A stretch of 32,311 nt of DNA from Fidelibacterota bacterium (GTDB lineage: Bacteria; Verrucomicrobiota; Kiritimatiellia; JAIPIQ01), in contig JAIPIQ010000006.1 in assembly GCA_021734645.1 (NCBI GenBank), positions 1-32,311 of the forward strand. The letters are read 5' to 3'. The position numbers were made by a program, and so were the translations under genes. Position 1 is the first letter of the stretch; the number at the start of each line of letters is the position of its first letter. The notes under the pieces were generated by a model, which had not been told where the DNA came from, did not search any database, and saw only the letters and a list, made by a program, of their open reading frames with translations. Positions 25,239 through 32,311 of this stretch are shown here, piece by piece.

Positions 25239-26438
25239 ATGGATAACCAGTTATTGTTGGAGCGGATGGCGTGCTGCACGGAGTGGCAAATCCGCAATCA
25301 GGTCACAGACCGGCAGGACGCCAACCGTGGGCGCTTCATCCGCAGCTACGACCAGGCCACCGGGCATCTCATCCTGACGGGCAACTGGCAAACCGGCACC
25401 GCGCTGATGGCGTTGTTGGCGGTGTACCGGCTGACCGGTGACCCACGCTGCCTGGACGCGGCGGAGTTGGCGGGCCGCTACATCATGTCGTTGCAGGTCA
25501 TGGACAGTGCGGATAAATATTACGGGGCCATTCGCGAATTGACCCCCCAGTCGCTTGAGTTCGCGCCGCGCGACGCCACCAGCGCCGCCTGGGCCCTGGT
25601 ATGGCTGTACACCTTCACCGGCGATGAGACGTACCTGCGGCGGGCGATCCTTTTTGCGGAATTCCATTTGAAATACTGCATGTGTGAAGGCTGGCCGCTG
25701 TACGCATGCTACATGACCACGGAACTCGATGATTTCTTGGCCCGCGGTTCCTTCCAATCCGGAACCGGACTGTTCTACTACGACTTGTTCATGGCTTCCA
25801 AGGATCCCCGCTATATCGCGTCCGGATTGCGTCCGATTGCCGACAACTACCGCAAGTACTTCATTCGGGAGGACGGCAGCCTGGTGCAGGAGCGGGAGAT
25901 TTTCACGTGGGCGGAGAAACCCGGCGCCGCGGAACAGGGGCATACGAGCCCCAATATGCATGCGTTCAACGATGATTTCGGCGCGCCGATGCTGTGGGCC
26001 GCCGCCGGCCTTTTCGGGGATGAGGAATACCGGCTCACGGCCCTGCGGTTTGTGCGCTGGTTGGCGGCGCATCTGCCGGGGAACTGGGAACACACGCCTT
26101 CCGCCGTCCCGATGGGGCTGATGTATTTCAACGACTTCGGCAACTATTATCAAGACCAAGAGCTGTTGACGGCTCGCGAGTGGGCCCTGGGCGCCTTGTT
26201 GAACATGCAATATCTCGATCGCGGCGATCCGAAGCTGGACGGGGCATTCAAGGGCCGGTACGAGGGGGCGGCCGGGGTTCCTGGCGGCGGCGCCCGTTGC
26301 CTCAACAATCGCACCACCTCCTATGCCCTGATTGCGCTGGCCAAGCTGGCCGGCGACCCGGAAAACATCTGGCTCGGCGCCAGAAACAGCCCGTTCGTGG
26401 ATCCGTTGACCCTTGGCCCACATTTGCTGAAGTATTAA
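25239..26438 (+). CDS. (alpha/alpha)6-barrel protein, putative carbohydrate-active enzyme
   Basis: Helical repeats with GNWQTGTALMALLAVYRLTGD, DATSAAWALVWLYTFTGDETYLRRAI, TTSYALIALAKLAGDPENIW; family not assigned. Confidence 0.6.
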   Translation: MDNQLLLERMACCTEWQIRNQVTDRQDANRGRFIRSYDQATGHLILTGNWQTGTALMALLAVYRLTGDPRCLDAAELAGRYIMSLQVMDSADKYYGAIRELTPQSLEFAPRDATSAAWALVWLYTFTGDETYLRRAILFAEFHLKYCMCEGWPLYACYMTTELDDFLARGSFQSGTGLFYYDLFMASKDPRYIASGLRPIADNYRKYFIREDGSLVQEREIFTWAEKPGAAEQGHTSPNMHAFNDDFGAPMLWAAAGLFGDEEYRLTALRFVRWLAAHLPGNWEHTPSAVPMGLMYFNDFGNYYQDQELLTAREWALGALLNMQYLDRGDPKLDGAFKGRYEGAAGVPGGGARCLNNRTTSYALIALAKLAGDPENIWLGARNSPFVDPLTLGPHLLKY

Positions 26439-26477
26439 CGCCGGGAAGCAGGATTCGCGCCGACGGGGAGGTGAACA

Positions 26478-27713
26478 GTGGCCAATGCCCGAAAGGTTCC
26501 CATGGATTTCGAAGAACTCCGGTTGTTCTACCGGCGGACCTTACTGGATGATATCATTCCGTTCTGGATGCGCCATGCCATAGACCCGGCCGGGGGGTTG
26601 AACACCTGCCTGCGCGATGACGGCACACTCGTTTCCCGCGATAAGTGGCTCTGGAGCCAGTGGCGCGCCGTGTGGGTGTTCAGCACGCTCTACAATCGCG
26701 TGGAAAAGCGCCCGGAGTGGCTTGAACTTGCCACCCACATCTACGATTTCACCCGCCGCCACGGGTGGATCGCCAGCGTCGGCGGCTGGGCGTTGCGCCT
26801 TGACCACCAGGGCCATGTCCTTGATGGCTGCCAGAGCATTTACGTGGATGCCTTTGCCATCTATGGCCTGGTCGAATACTGCCGCGCCACCAACAACGCC
26901 CCCGAGGCCGTCGCGCTCCTCAGGCGGACGGCCGAAAATACCTTGCGCCGCCTCCGCGACACGCCCCGCGACCAACTGCCCCATTTTCCCTATCCCATCC
27001 CGCCCGGCGCCAAGACCCATGGCGTGCCCATGATGTTCAGCCTGATCCTCTGGGAATTGGGACAATATCTGGACGATGATCTGTACCGCACGGCGGCGCA
27101 AGGCTACTCCCGTGAAATCTTCGAATGTTTCCACCGTCCCGAATGTGACTTCGTTGTCGAGCGCGTTACCCTGGACAACCGCGAAATGCCCGCGCCGCTG
27201 GGCACGGCCGTCGTCCCCGGCCATGTGATCGAGGACATGTGGTTCCAAATCCACATTTTGCGCGATCTGGGAGACGCCGCCCGGATCAACGAGGCCTGCC
27301 GGCTCATGCGGCGCCACACCGCGGCGGGTTGGGACGCGGAATATGGCGGGCTGTTTCTCGCCATCGACGCCGCTGGCCGCGCAGAGGTCGGTTGGCCGTT
27401 CGCCGAGGCCAAGCTCTGGTGGCCGCATACCGAGGCGCTGTACGCGTTATTGCTCGCCTTTGAATACACCGGCGCGCAATGGTGCCTTGATTGGCACAAG
27501 AAAATTCAGGACTATTCCTTCGCGCGCTACCCGGTGGCCGGGCATGGCGAATGGACCCAGAAACTCGACCGGCGCGGCGAGCCGTTCAGCGCCACCGTGG
27601 CATTGCCCGTCAAAGATCCGTTTCACCTGTCCCGCGCCCTGATCCTCTGCCTCGAAGTCCTGGAACGGCTGAGCCCCGGCACAGCCGGCAACCGGGGCCA
27701 TCGGGCAAAGTAG
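26478..27713 (+). CDS. AGE family epimerase/isomerase (N-acylglucosamine 2-epimerase type)
   Basis: WMRHAIDPAGGLNTCLRDDGT, KWLWSQWRAVWVFSTLYN, GHVIEDMWFQ, WPFAEAKLWWPHTEALYALLLA, HGEWTQKLDRRGEPF; GTG start with ggggagg upstream. Confidence 0.88.
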   Translation: MANARKVPMDFEELRLFYRRTLLDDIIPFWMRHAIDPAGGLNTCLRDDGTLVSRDKWLWSQWRAVWVFSTLYNRVEKRPEWLELATHIYDFTRRHGWIASVGGWALRLDHQGHVLDGCQSIYVDAFAIYGLVEYCRATNNAPEAVALLRRTAENTLRRLRDTPRDQLPHFPYPIPPGAKTHGVPMMFSLILWELGQYLDDDLYRTAAQGYSREIFECFHRPECDFVVERVTLDNREMPAPLGTAVVPGHVIEDMWFQIHILRDLGDAARINEACRLMRRHTAAGWDAEYGGLFLAIDAAGRAEVGWPFAEAKLWWPHTEALYALLLAFEYTGAQWCLDWHKKIQDYSFARYPVAGHGEWTQKLDRRGEPFSATVALPVKDPFHLSRALILCLEVLERLSPGTAGNRGHRAK

Positions 27714-27754
27714 AGAAACCCGATCACGGGGGCCATTGGTCGGCATTTTGGCGT

Positions 27755-27777
27755 GCGGCAGCGTGAGCTGCCGCTTT
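27755..27777 (+). terminator. Hairpin with 8-bp stem and GTGA tetraloop followed by TTT, downstream of the AGE gene
   Basis: gcggcagc-gtga-gctgccgc-ttt; also part of a larger palindrome gtgcggc...gccgcac. Confidence 0.5.
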
Positions 27778-27834
27778 GAGCGGTGTCCGCCGCACGATCT
27801 GATTTTTCGGGGGCTGAAAGAATTCGAGGCATTG

Positions 27835-28028
27835 GGGACCCAGAAGTGGTGCCCGTCAATCTTTGTCGCGAGCCTTGTCGTGAGCTTTGTCGTATAGACA
27901 CGGGCGTCTTGCCCATGAAAGGGCAGCAGGGACCCAATAGCTGCGTCCGCTACGCTTTGTCGCGCACCTTGTCGCGCACCTTGTCGGAGAACGTCGAACA
28001 TCGGAACATCGAACGTCGAGTTCAGAAT
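27835..28028 (+). repeat. Dispersed repeat block 1: two 46-bp units (27835-27880, 27929-27974) plus a 23-bp unit (28006-28028)
   Basis: GGGACCCA...CTTTGTCGCG(C/A)(A/G)CCTTGTCG twice, then acatcgaacgtcgagttcagaat; recurs at 29502-29617. Confidence 0.85.
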
Positions 28029-28036
28029 GAGAATAA

Positions 28037-28069
28037 CGCCTAGCGCCTAGCGCCTAACGCCTAGCGCCT
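28037..28069. repeat. 7-bp tandem repeat (cgcctag), 4.7 copies
   Basis: cgcctag-cgcctag-cgcctaa-cgcctag-cgcct read directly. Confidence 0.85.
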
Positions 28070-28137
28070 CCTGAAACCTCAAACCTGACACCTGTTTCCT
28101 CAAACGTACCCGTTCACCGCGGGAATCTGAACGGCGC

Positions 28138-29358
28138 TCACGTCCAGAGCGGATTATCAATGATGCGGCTCAGGTCGGGCGGCAGCAGGTCGGCGGGATT
28201 GACAAAGCCCCCCTCGGCCGCGGCCTGGATGCCCGCATAGCCGAGCAGCTCGGCGGCGAACGCCTGGTCAACGGTGCTGAAGGGCTCCTCGGCGCCGCGC
28301 ATGACCAGGTAAAAATGTTTGGCCATGAATCCGTCGCCGTTGTAGTGGTTGCGGCCAAGATAGTCGAAATCGTACTTTTGTTGGTCGTGAACCATGCCAT
28401 AGCGTGGGCAAACCAAAATGTGACCGCCAAACTGCTCGCCCAGGTTAATTTCCATGGCGCCCTCGGTGCCATGAATTTCGTAGACGCGGTGATGATAGGC
28501 ACGCGGCGAGAAGAACCACTGGTGGTAGGTGCCGAAAACGCCATTGGCGAATTCAAACAGGCACAAATCGTTATCGGGCGTGTCCGCCTCGCGGGCATAA
28601 ACGCACAGGTCATTCTTCACCCGGGAAAGCTCCTCCATCGCGAAATGGCCGTTCCGGTAGAGGATATTCTGCATGCTCTCGGGACACGTCGTCCGTTCGG
28701 CGCAGGTGCGGCAGCGCAAGTCGTTCGGCTTGTCCCCGCCAAAGGCCTGCAATTTCTGCGTCGCCGCCACCCGGACGGGCACATCCTCCAGCAGCCAAAG
28801 CAGGATGTCGAAATCATGGGTGGCCTTTTCGAGCAGCCAAGTCCCGGAAAGCTCCTTGCGCCGCCGCCAATTGTGGTAACCACCATTGCCGTAATGGCAA
28901 TTCTGGACGAAGCGGGTCGAACAGATGCTGCCGATGTCTCCCCGGTCCAGCATTTTCTTCGCCGCGCGCAAAATGGGCGCGTAACGCATGCAGTGGCCGA
29001 CAAGAATCTTGCCCGGATAGCCCTGGGCGAATCGGACCACTTCGCAGATTTTATCGAAGGTGCTATCGAGCGGCTTCTCAATCAAGATGGGTATGGATAA
29101 TCCGGCGAAGCCCTGCAAATGCTCAAGATGGCAATGGTTGGGGGAACCAATCACCGCGCCATCCAGTTGCTCCTGGGCCACCATCTCCGCGACCGTACGG
29201 TAGCGCCGGGGGCGCACGCCCAACTCACAACCCTTCTCATACTTGTCGTCGAACGGCTCGACGCAGGCCGTCAGCTCGACCAGACCCCCCGATTGCTGAT
29301 GAATCTCGCCAGCCACCCCCCGGGGCCGTCCACTCCAGCCGACTACCCCCAGCTTCAT
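28138..29358 (-). CDS. Gfo/Idh/MocA family oxidoreductase
   Basis: MKLGVVGWSGRPRGVAGEIHQQSGGLVELTACVEP, ILIEKPLDSTFDK, GHCMRYAPILRAAKKML; start at 29358 preceded by aggaggg on the minus strand. Confidence 0.9.
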   Translation of the reverse strand: MKLGVVGWSGRPRGVAGEIHQQSGGLVELTACVEPFDDKYEKGCELGVRPRRYRTVAEMVAQEQLDGAVIGSPNHCHLEHLQGFAGLSIPILIEKPLDSTFDKICEVVRFAQGYPGKILVGHCMRYAPILRAAKKMLDRGDIGSICSTRFVQNCHYGNGGYHNWRRRKELSGTWLLEKATHDFDILLWLLEDVPVRVAATQKLQAFGGDKPNDLRCRTCAERTTCPESMQNILYRNGHFAMEELSRVKNDLCVYAREADTPDNDLCLFEFANGVFGTYHQWFFSPRAYHHRVYEIHGTEGAMEINLGEQFGGHILVCPRYGMVHDQQKYDFDYLGRNHYNGDGFMAKHFYLVMRGAEEPFSTVDQAFAAELLGYAGIQAAAEGGFVNPADLLPPDLSRIIDNPLWT

Positions 29359-29501
29359 AACGCCGCCCTCCTGACCGGAAATCCCGCTGGGCCCAAAGGC
29401 CGCCCGTTGATCCGCCTGCCCTGTTTCCCTATTCATGCCGGGCAGTATGTTGGTGGCGCACGTGGGCGTCAAGCGCCCAGAAAGAAGCGCCGAGGGAATC
29501 A

Positions 29502-29617
29502 GGGACCCAGAAGCGGAGTTCCCCAACCTTTGTCGCGCACCTTGTCGGGAATCTCATGATCTTCTCACGGAGGCACGAAGGCACAGAGGAGAGCACATCG
29601 AACGTCGAGTTCAGAAT
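29502..29617 (+). repeat. Dispersed repeat block 2: 46-bp unit (29502-29547) plus the same 23-bp unit (29595-29617)
   Basis: GGGACCCAGAAGCGGAGTTCCCCAACCTTTGTCGCGCACCTTGTCG and an exact acatcgaacgtcgagttcagaat. Confidence 0.85.
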
Positions 29618-29649
29618 TTTATTACACCTGCTCCTACACGCCTGAAGCT

Positions 29650-29768
29650 CTTGCAAAACCTCCAGCGGACGACACGGAGGTCGTCCCTCCATTTGAAACG
29701 CGCGGGTCTTGAACTGATTTCTGGAGGGTCGGGCTCCGTCCCGACCGATGATCAGGAGGTTTTGCAAG
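29650..29768. repeat. REP-like bipartite palindromic element with two hairpins and 14-bp terminal inverted repeats
   Basis: cttgcaaaacctcc (29650-29663)/ggaggttttgcaag (29755-29768); hairpins ggacgac-acggag-gtcgtcc (29667-29686) and ggtcggg-ctccgt-cccgacc (29727-29746). Confidence 0.85.
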
Positions 29769-29879
29769 CGCCTCACCTATCTTTCCATTCATGTTCACAC
29801 GCAGGTCCAGCCCGCTCGGGCGGCATCCCCCCGGCAGCGGCGAGCTTTACAACCGCCCCTCTACTTGGTACAGAAGCTC

Positions 29880-31055
29880 ATGCAATCGGTTGGAAGCCCC
29901 TCGACGGAATCGCGGTCGGCGCATGCCGGCCGGCCGCGCATGGAAGATATTGCCGCCCGGATCGGTGTGTCCAAATCAACGGTCTCCAGGGCCTTGCGGA
30001 ACGACGCCCGCATCTCGGTTGCCATGCGCAGGCGCATCGCCCGGGCCGCGCGCGACCTGGGCTACCGCAAGAACCCGCTGGTCGCCGCCCTCATGGCCGA
30101 TATTCGCGCCGTGTATCCCGCCAAGAAGCACGCCACGACCATCGCTTTTTTTATCCCGGCCGACAATGCCGCCGTGTGGTTCAAGGTTTCCGCTTATGTT
30201 GACTTTCTCGACGGCGCGCGGCGGCGGTGTGACGAACTGGGCTTCCAACTGGACACGATTGCGCTGGATGCCTGCAAAGGGAAAATCAGCCAGGTCACGC
30301 GCGTGCTGCGCACCCGCGGTATCCGGGGCGTGGTGGTCGGCCCGCACCGGTTGCAAGCCCCTCCCGTCGGTCCGGATTGGGATGTTTTCTGGCAGTCATT
30401 CTCATTTGCCCTGCTCGGGGTTTCCTTTGCGCACGTGCCATTGCACCGGGCTTCGAGTCACCATTACTTGTGCATGCTGAACGGGTTGCAGGCGCTGACC
30501 CGCCTGGGGTACCAGCGGGTGGCGCTGGCGAACCATGCGGATATGGATGATCGGTACATGCACCAGTTTGTCGGCGCGGCCGGGGGGCACGCGACCGAAG
30601 TGCCGCCGGCGCGCCGCGTGCCGCCGCTGTTGGCCAAGACGCTGAATCGCGAGACCTGCCTGCGGTGGTTTGAAAAATACAGGCCCGATGCCATTCTCAG
30701 CGGTGAGCCGCTCATCACCGGCTGGCTCGAATCCGCCGGCATCAAGATCCCCCGCGATGTGGGATACGCCGTGACGAACAACCAGGGCCATGCCCATATC
30801 GCCGGGATTGACCAGCGCCTGCCGATCGTCGGGGCCAACGCCACGGACTTGGTCGCCACCCAGCTCTATCACAACGAGACCGGCCTGCCTCCCCATCAGT
30901 TACTCGTGCTTTCAGAAGGCATGTGGGTGGACGGCCCCACGGCGCCGGGCAAAGCCCCTCACCCGCCGACGCGCGCGACCCCGAACGCCAGCCGCCGTCC
31001 CCGGGCCGGTGGCACCCGATCTCGCGCAACGGGTTGCACAAAAAAGACAGGGTAA
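29880..31055 (+). CDS. LacI-family transcriptional regulator
   Basis: HTH RPRMEDIAARIGVSKSTVSRALRNDARIS and LacI-type sensor domain. Start moved from 29748 to ATG 29880 because the upstream codons overlap the palindromic element. Confidence 0.9.
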   Translation: MQSVGSPSTESRSAHAGRPRMEDIAARIGVSKSTVSRALRNDARISVAMRRRIARAARDLGYRKNPLVAALMADIRAVYPAKKHATTIAFFIPADNAAVWFKVSAYVDFLDGARRRCDELGFQLDTIALDACKGKISQVTRVLRTRGIRGVVVGPHRLQAPPVGPDWDVFWQSFSFALLGVSFAHVPLHRASSHHYLCMLNGLQALTRLGYQRVALANHADMDDRYMHQFVGAAGGHATEVPPARRVPPLLAKTLNRETCLRWFEKYRPDAILSGEPLITGWLESAGIKIPRDVGYAVTNNQGHAHIAGIDQRLPIVGANATDLVATQLYHNETGLPPHQLLVLSEGMWVDGPTAPGKAPHPPTRATPNASRRPRAGGTRSRATGCTKKTG

Positions 31056-31079
31056 TGACTTGACGCCGGGCGCCGCGGG
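31024..31079 (+). promoter_or_regulatory. Putative operator-promoter copy 2 (GCGCAACGGGTTGCAC ... TTGACG ... GCGCCGCGGG)
   Basis: Operator 31024-31039, TTGACG 31060-31065, GCGCCGCGGG 31070-31079; spacing identical to 23728-23783. Confidence 0.65.
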
Positions 31080-31143
31080 TACCCAAATAGGCGTATCGGA
31101 GTAAAGTGTCGGTTGAAGAAGACCCAGCGATGAGGAGCAGACG

Positions 31144-32311
31144 ATGAAGCATAATCAATTGAAGTTGGCGGCAGGCGTGGTGAGTGCGGCGTTGCTATTG
31201 GGATTGCCCGCGGTGGGTTGGGCGCAGGCCGTGAACTGGGACGAAATCATTTTCCGCACGGTCGCGGAAACCTCGTTCGTCATTCATGAGTATCGCGCGG
31301 TGGGCGAGCACGATTTTGCGACGCCCGCGGGGGTGACGGCGGTCGAGTACCTGGTCGTTGGCGGCGGCGGCGCGGGTGGCACCTCCAAGCCTGGTTATGG
31401 CGGTGGCGGTGGCGGCGGCGCCGGCGGGCTGCTCAAGTATGTGGCGGGGGAAGCCGACAATTCGGGCACCGACCCGCTGGCCGTATCTGGCACACTGGAT
31501 GTCACGGTGGGCGCGGGCGCCCCCACAGCAGGTGATGCGGCCGGCGCGAACGGCAGCAATTCGCTATTCGGTGAGATCACGGCGACGGGCGGTGGCGGCG
31601 GCGGGCGGGGAAACATTCTTTCGTTCCTGATCCCGGGGAAGGATGGCGGGTCCGGTGGCGGCTCGCCGGGCTATACCCCAGACGACGCCAACAAATTGCA
31701 GCCAGGCGGTGAGGGCGTAGTGGGTCAGGGTCATGACGGGGGTGTGGGTGAGTATAAGGCGGCGGCTGGCGGTGGCGGCGCGGCGGCGGCCGGCGTTCAG
31801 GGGACGGGCGGTACGACGATGGTGGGCGGCGCCGGCGGGGCTGGTGTAGCCAGCGCGATCACCAGCGCCGAAGTATATTATGCTGGCGGCGGCGGCGGCG
31901 GTGGCCAAGCTGGCGGTGGCCTCGGTGGCGTGGGGGGCGGCGGCAATGCCGGGCCATCGGCGAACACCCACGGCTCGCCGGGCGCGGCGAATACCGGCGG
32001 CGGCGGCGGCGGAAATAGTGTGAGCGGGGTGACCTACACTCGCGGTGGCGCCGGGGGCTCGGGCATCGTGGTCGTGCGCTATGCGCTCGCGGACGTGACG
32101 GACTACCAGAACGGCTATAAACTGAGTGGCAATGCCCGCCGGATCCAGGCGGACAATGACGTTGATTTGAAGATCGCGCAAAACGAAACGCTTTCCCTGC
32201 TTGCGGATGGGGAAGTGCAACTGGGCGCGGATGCCACTCTTGCGGTGCAGGGAACGCTGCTGTTGGGCGCCGCCGCGGATGTCACGCTGGGTAGCGGCGT
32301 GCTGACGATTT
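31144..32311 (+). CDS. Secreted glycine-rich domain protein, truncated by the window end (not in the supplied ORF track)
   Basis: Manual translation from ATG 31144 stays open to 32311: MKHNQLKLAAGVVSAALLLGLPAVGWAQAVNWDEIIFRTV...VEYLVVGGGGAGGTSKPGYGGGGGGGAGGLLKY...GGAGGSGIVVVRYALADVTDYQNGYKL...; gaggag upstream. Confidence 0.85.
   Translation, partial: MKHNQLKLAAGVVSAALLLGLPAVGWAQAVNWDEIIFRTVAETSFVIHEYRAVGEHDFATPAGVTAVEYLVVGGGGAGGTSKPGYGGGGGGGAGGLLKYVAGEADNSGTDPLAVSGTLDVTVGAGAPTAGDAAGANGSNSLFGEITATGGGGGGRGNILSFLIPGKDGGSGGGSPGYTPDDANKLQPGGEGVVGQGHDGGVGEYKAAAGGGGAAAAGVQGTGGTTMVGGAGGAGVASAITSAEVYYAGGGGGGGQAGGGLGGVGGGGNAGPSANTHGSPGAANTGGGGGGNSVSGVTYTRGGAGGSGIVVVRYALADVTDYQNGYKLSGNARRIQADNDVDLKIAQNETLSLLADGEVQLGADATLAVQGTLLLGAAADVTLGSGVLTI

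Noticed and set aside
25251-26423. 390-aa minus-strand ORF
   Set aside because: Mirrors the (alpha/alpha)6 protein in the antisense frame; composition is spurious.
27783-28043. 86-aa ORF with peptide similarity to part of the 29435-30202 ORF (GDPE...NLCR.PCRE, ERRVQN)
   Set aside because: Similarity is explained by the shared DNA repeats; no evidence of selection at protein level. Could be revisited if many copies keep the frame open.
27835-28069. Possible CRISPR array
   Set aside because: Units are only two adjacent copies with degenerate ends, spacing is irregular and no cas genes are visible; better described as dispersed intergenic repeats.
30483-30492. GAACGGGTTGCAGG as a third operator copy
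   Set aside because: Lies inside the LacI coding region, lacks the left half-site and has no TTGACG at the right distance.
31564-32220. 218-aa minus-strand ORF and other small ORFs in 31358-32220
   Set aside because: Overlap the open glycine-rich CDS starting at 31144; they arise from the GGC/GCC repeats.
1-32311. tRNA or rRNA genes, prophage or IS transposase genes
   Set aside because: None recognised on either strand by reading; short RNA genes could still be missed without a covariance search.

Overview
This is a GC-rich chromosomal window dominated by carbohydrate-catabolism genes. It is probably from the PVC superphylum (Kiritimatiellota, Lentisphaerota or Verrucomicrobiota); that is inferred from gene content and repeat style, not demonstrated. 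A co-oriented block (1-17515, +) encodes TIM-barrel and secreted sugar-related proteins, a DUF5696-like enzyme, GH31, GH42, a UroD-family protein, an uncharacterised glycosidase-like protein and a U32/RlhA-like protein; several genes overlap by ATGA. Next come a Gfo/Idh/MocA oxidoreductase (-), a DUF4143 ATPase remnant (-), a GH110-like beta-helix enzyme (+), an anchored coiled-coil protein (-), and a two-gene module resembling a nucleotidyltransferase toxin-antitoxin pair (+). A GH4 / (alpha/alpha)6 / AGE-epimerase operon (+), a second oxidoreductase (-), a LacI-family regulator (+) and the 5' part of a large glycine-rich secreted protein follow; the last runs off the window and is missing from the ORF track. 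The most interesting non-coding signals are: (i) two promoter regions 7.3 kb apart sharing a GCGCAACGGGTTGC palindrome at identical spacing to TTGACG and GCGCCGCGGG; (ii) a perfect 10-bp inverted repeat wrapped around a leaderless-type promoter and start codon of the TA-like module; (iii) a 119-bp bipartite hairpin element whose two stems differ by paired changes while their 6-nt loops are exact reverse complements; (iv) a 46-bp repeat (three copies, conserved ends, variable middle) plus a 23-bp exact repeat on both sides of an oxidoreductase gene; (v) several other palindromic or tandem intergenic repeats, one of which appears to be read into the N-terminus of a secreted-protein ORF. All family calls are from reading motifs; no database search was run.
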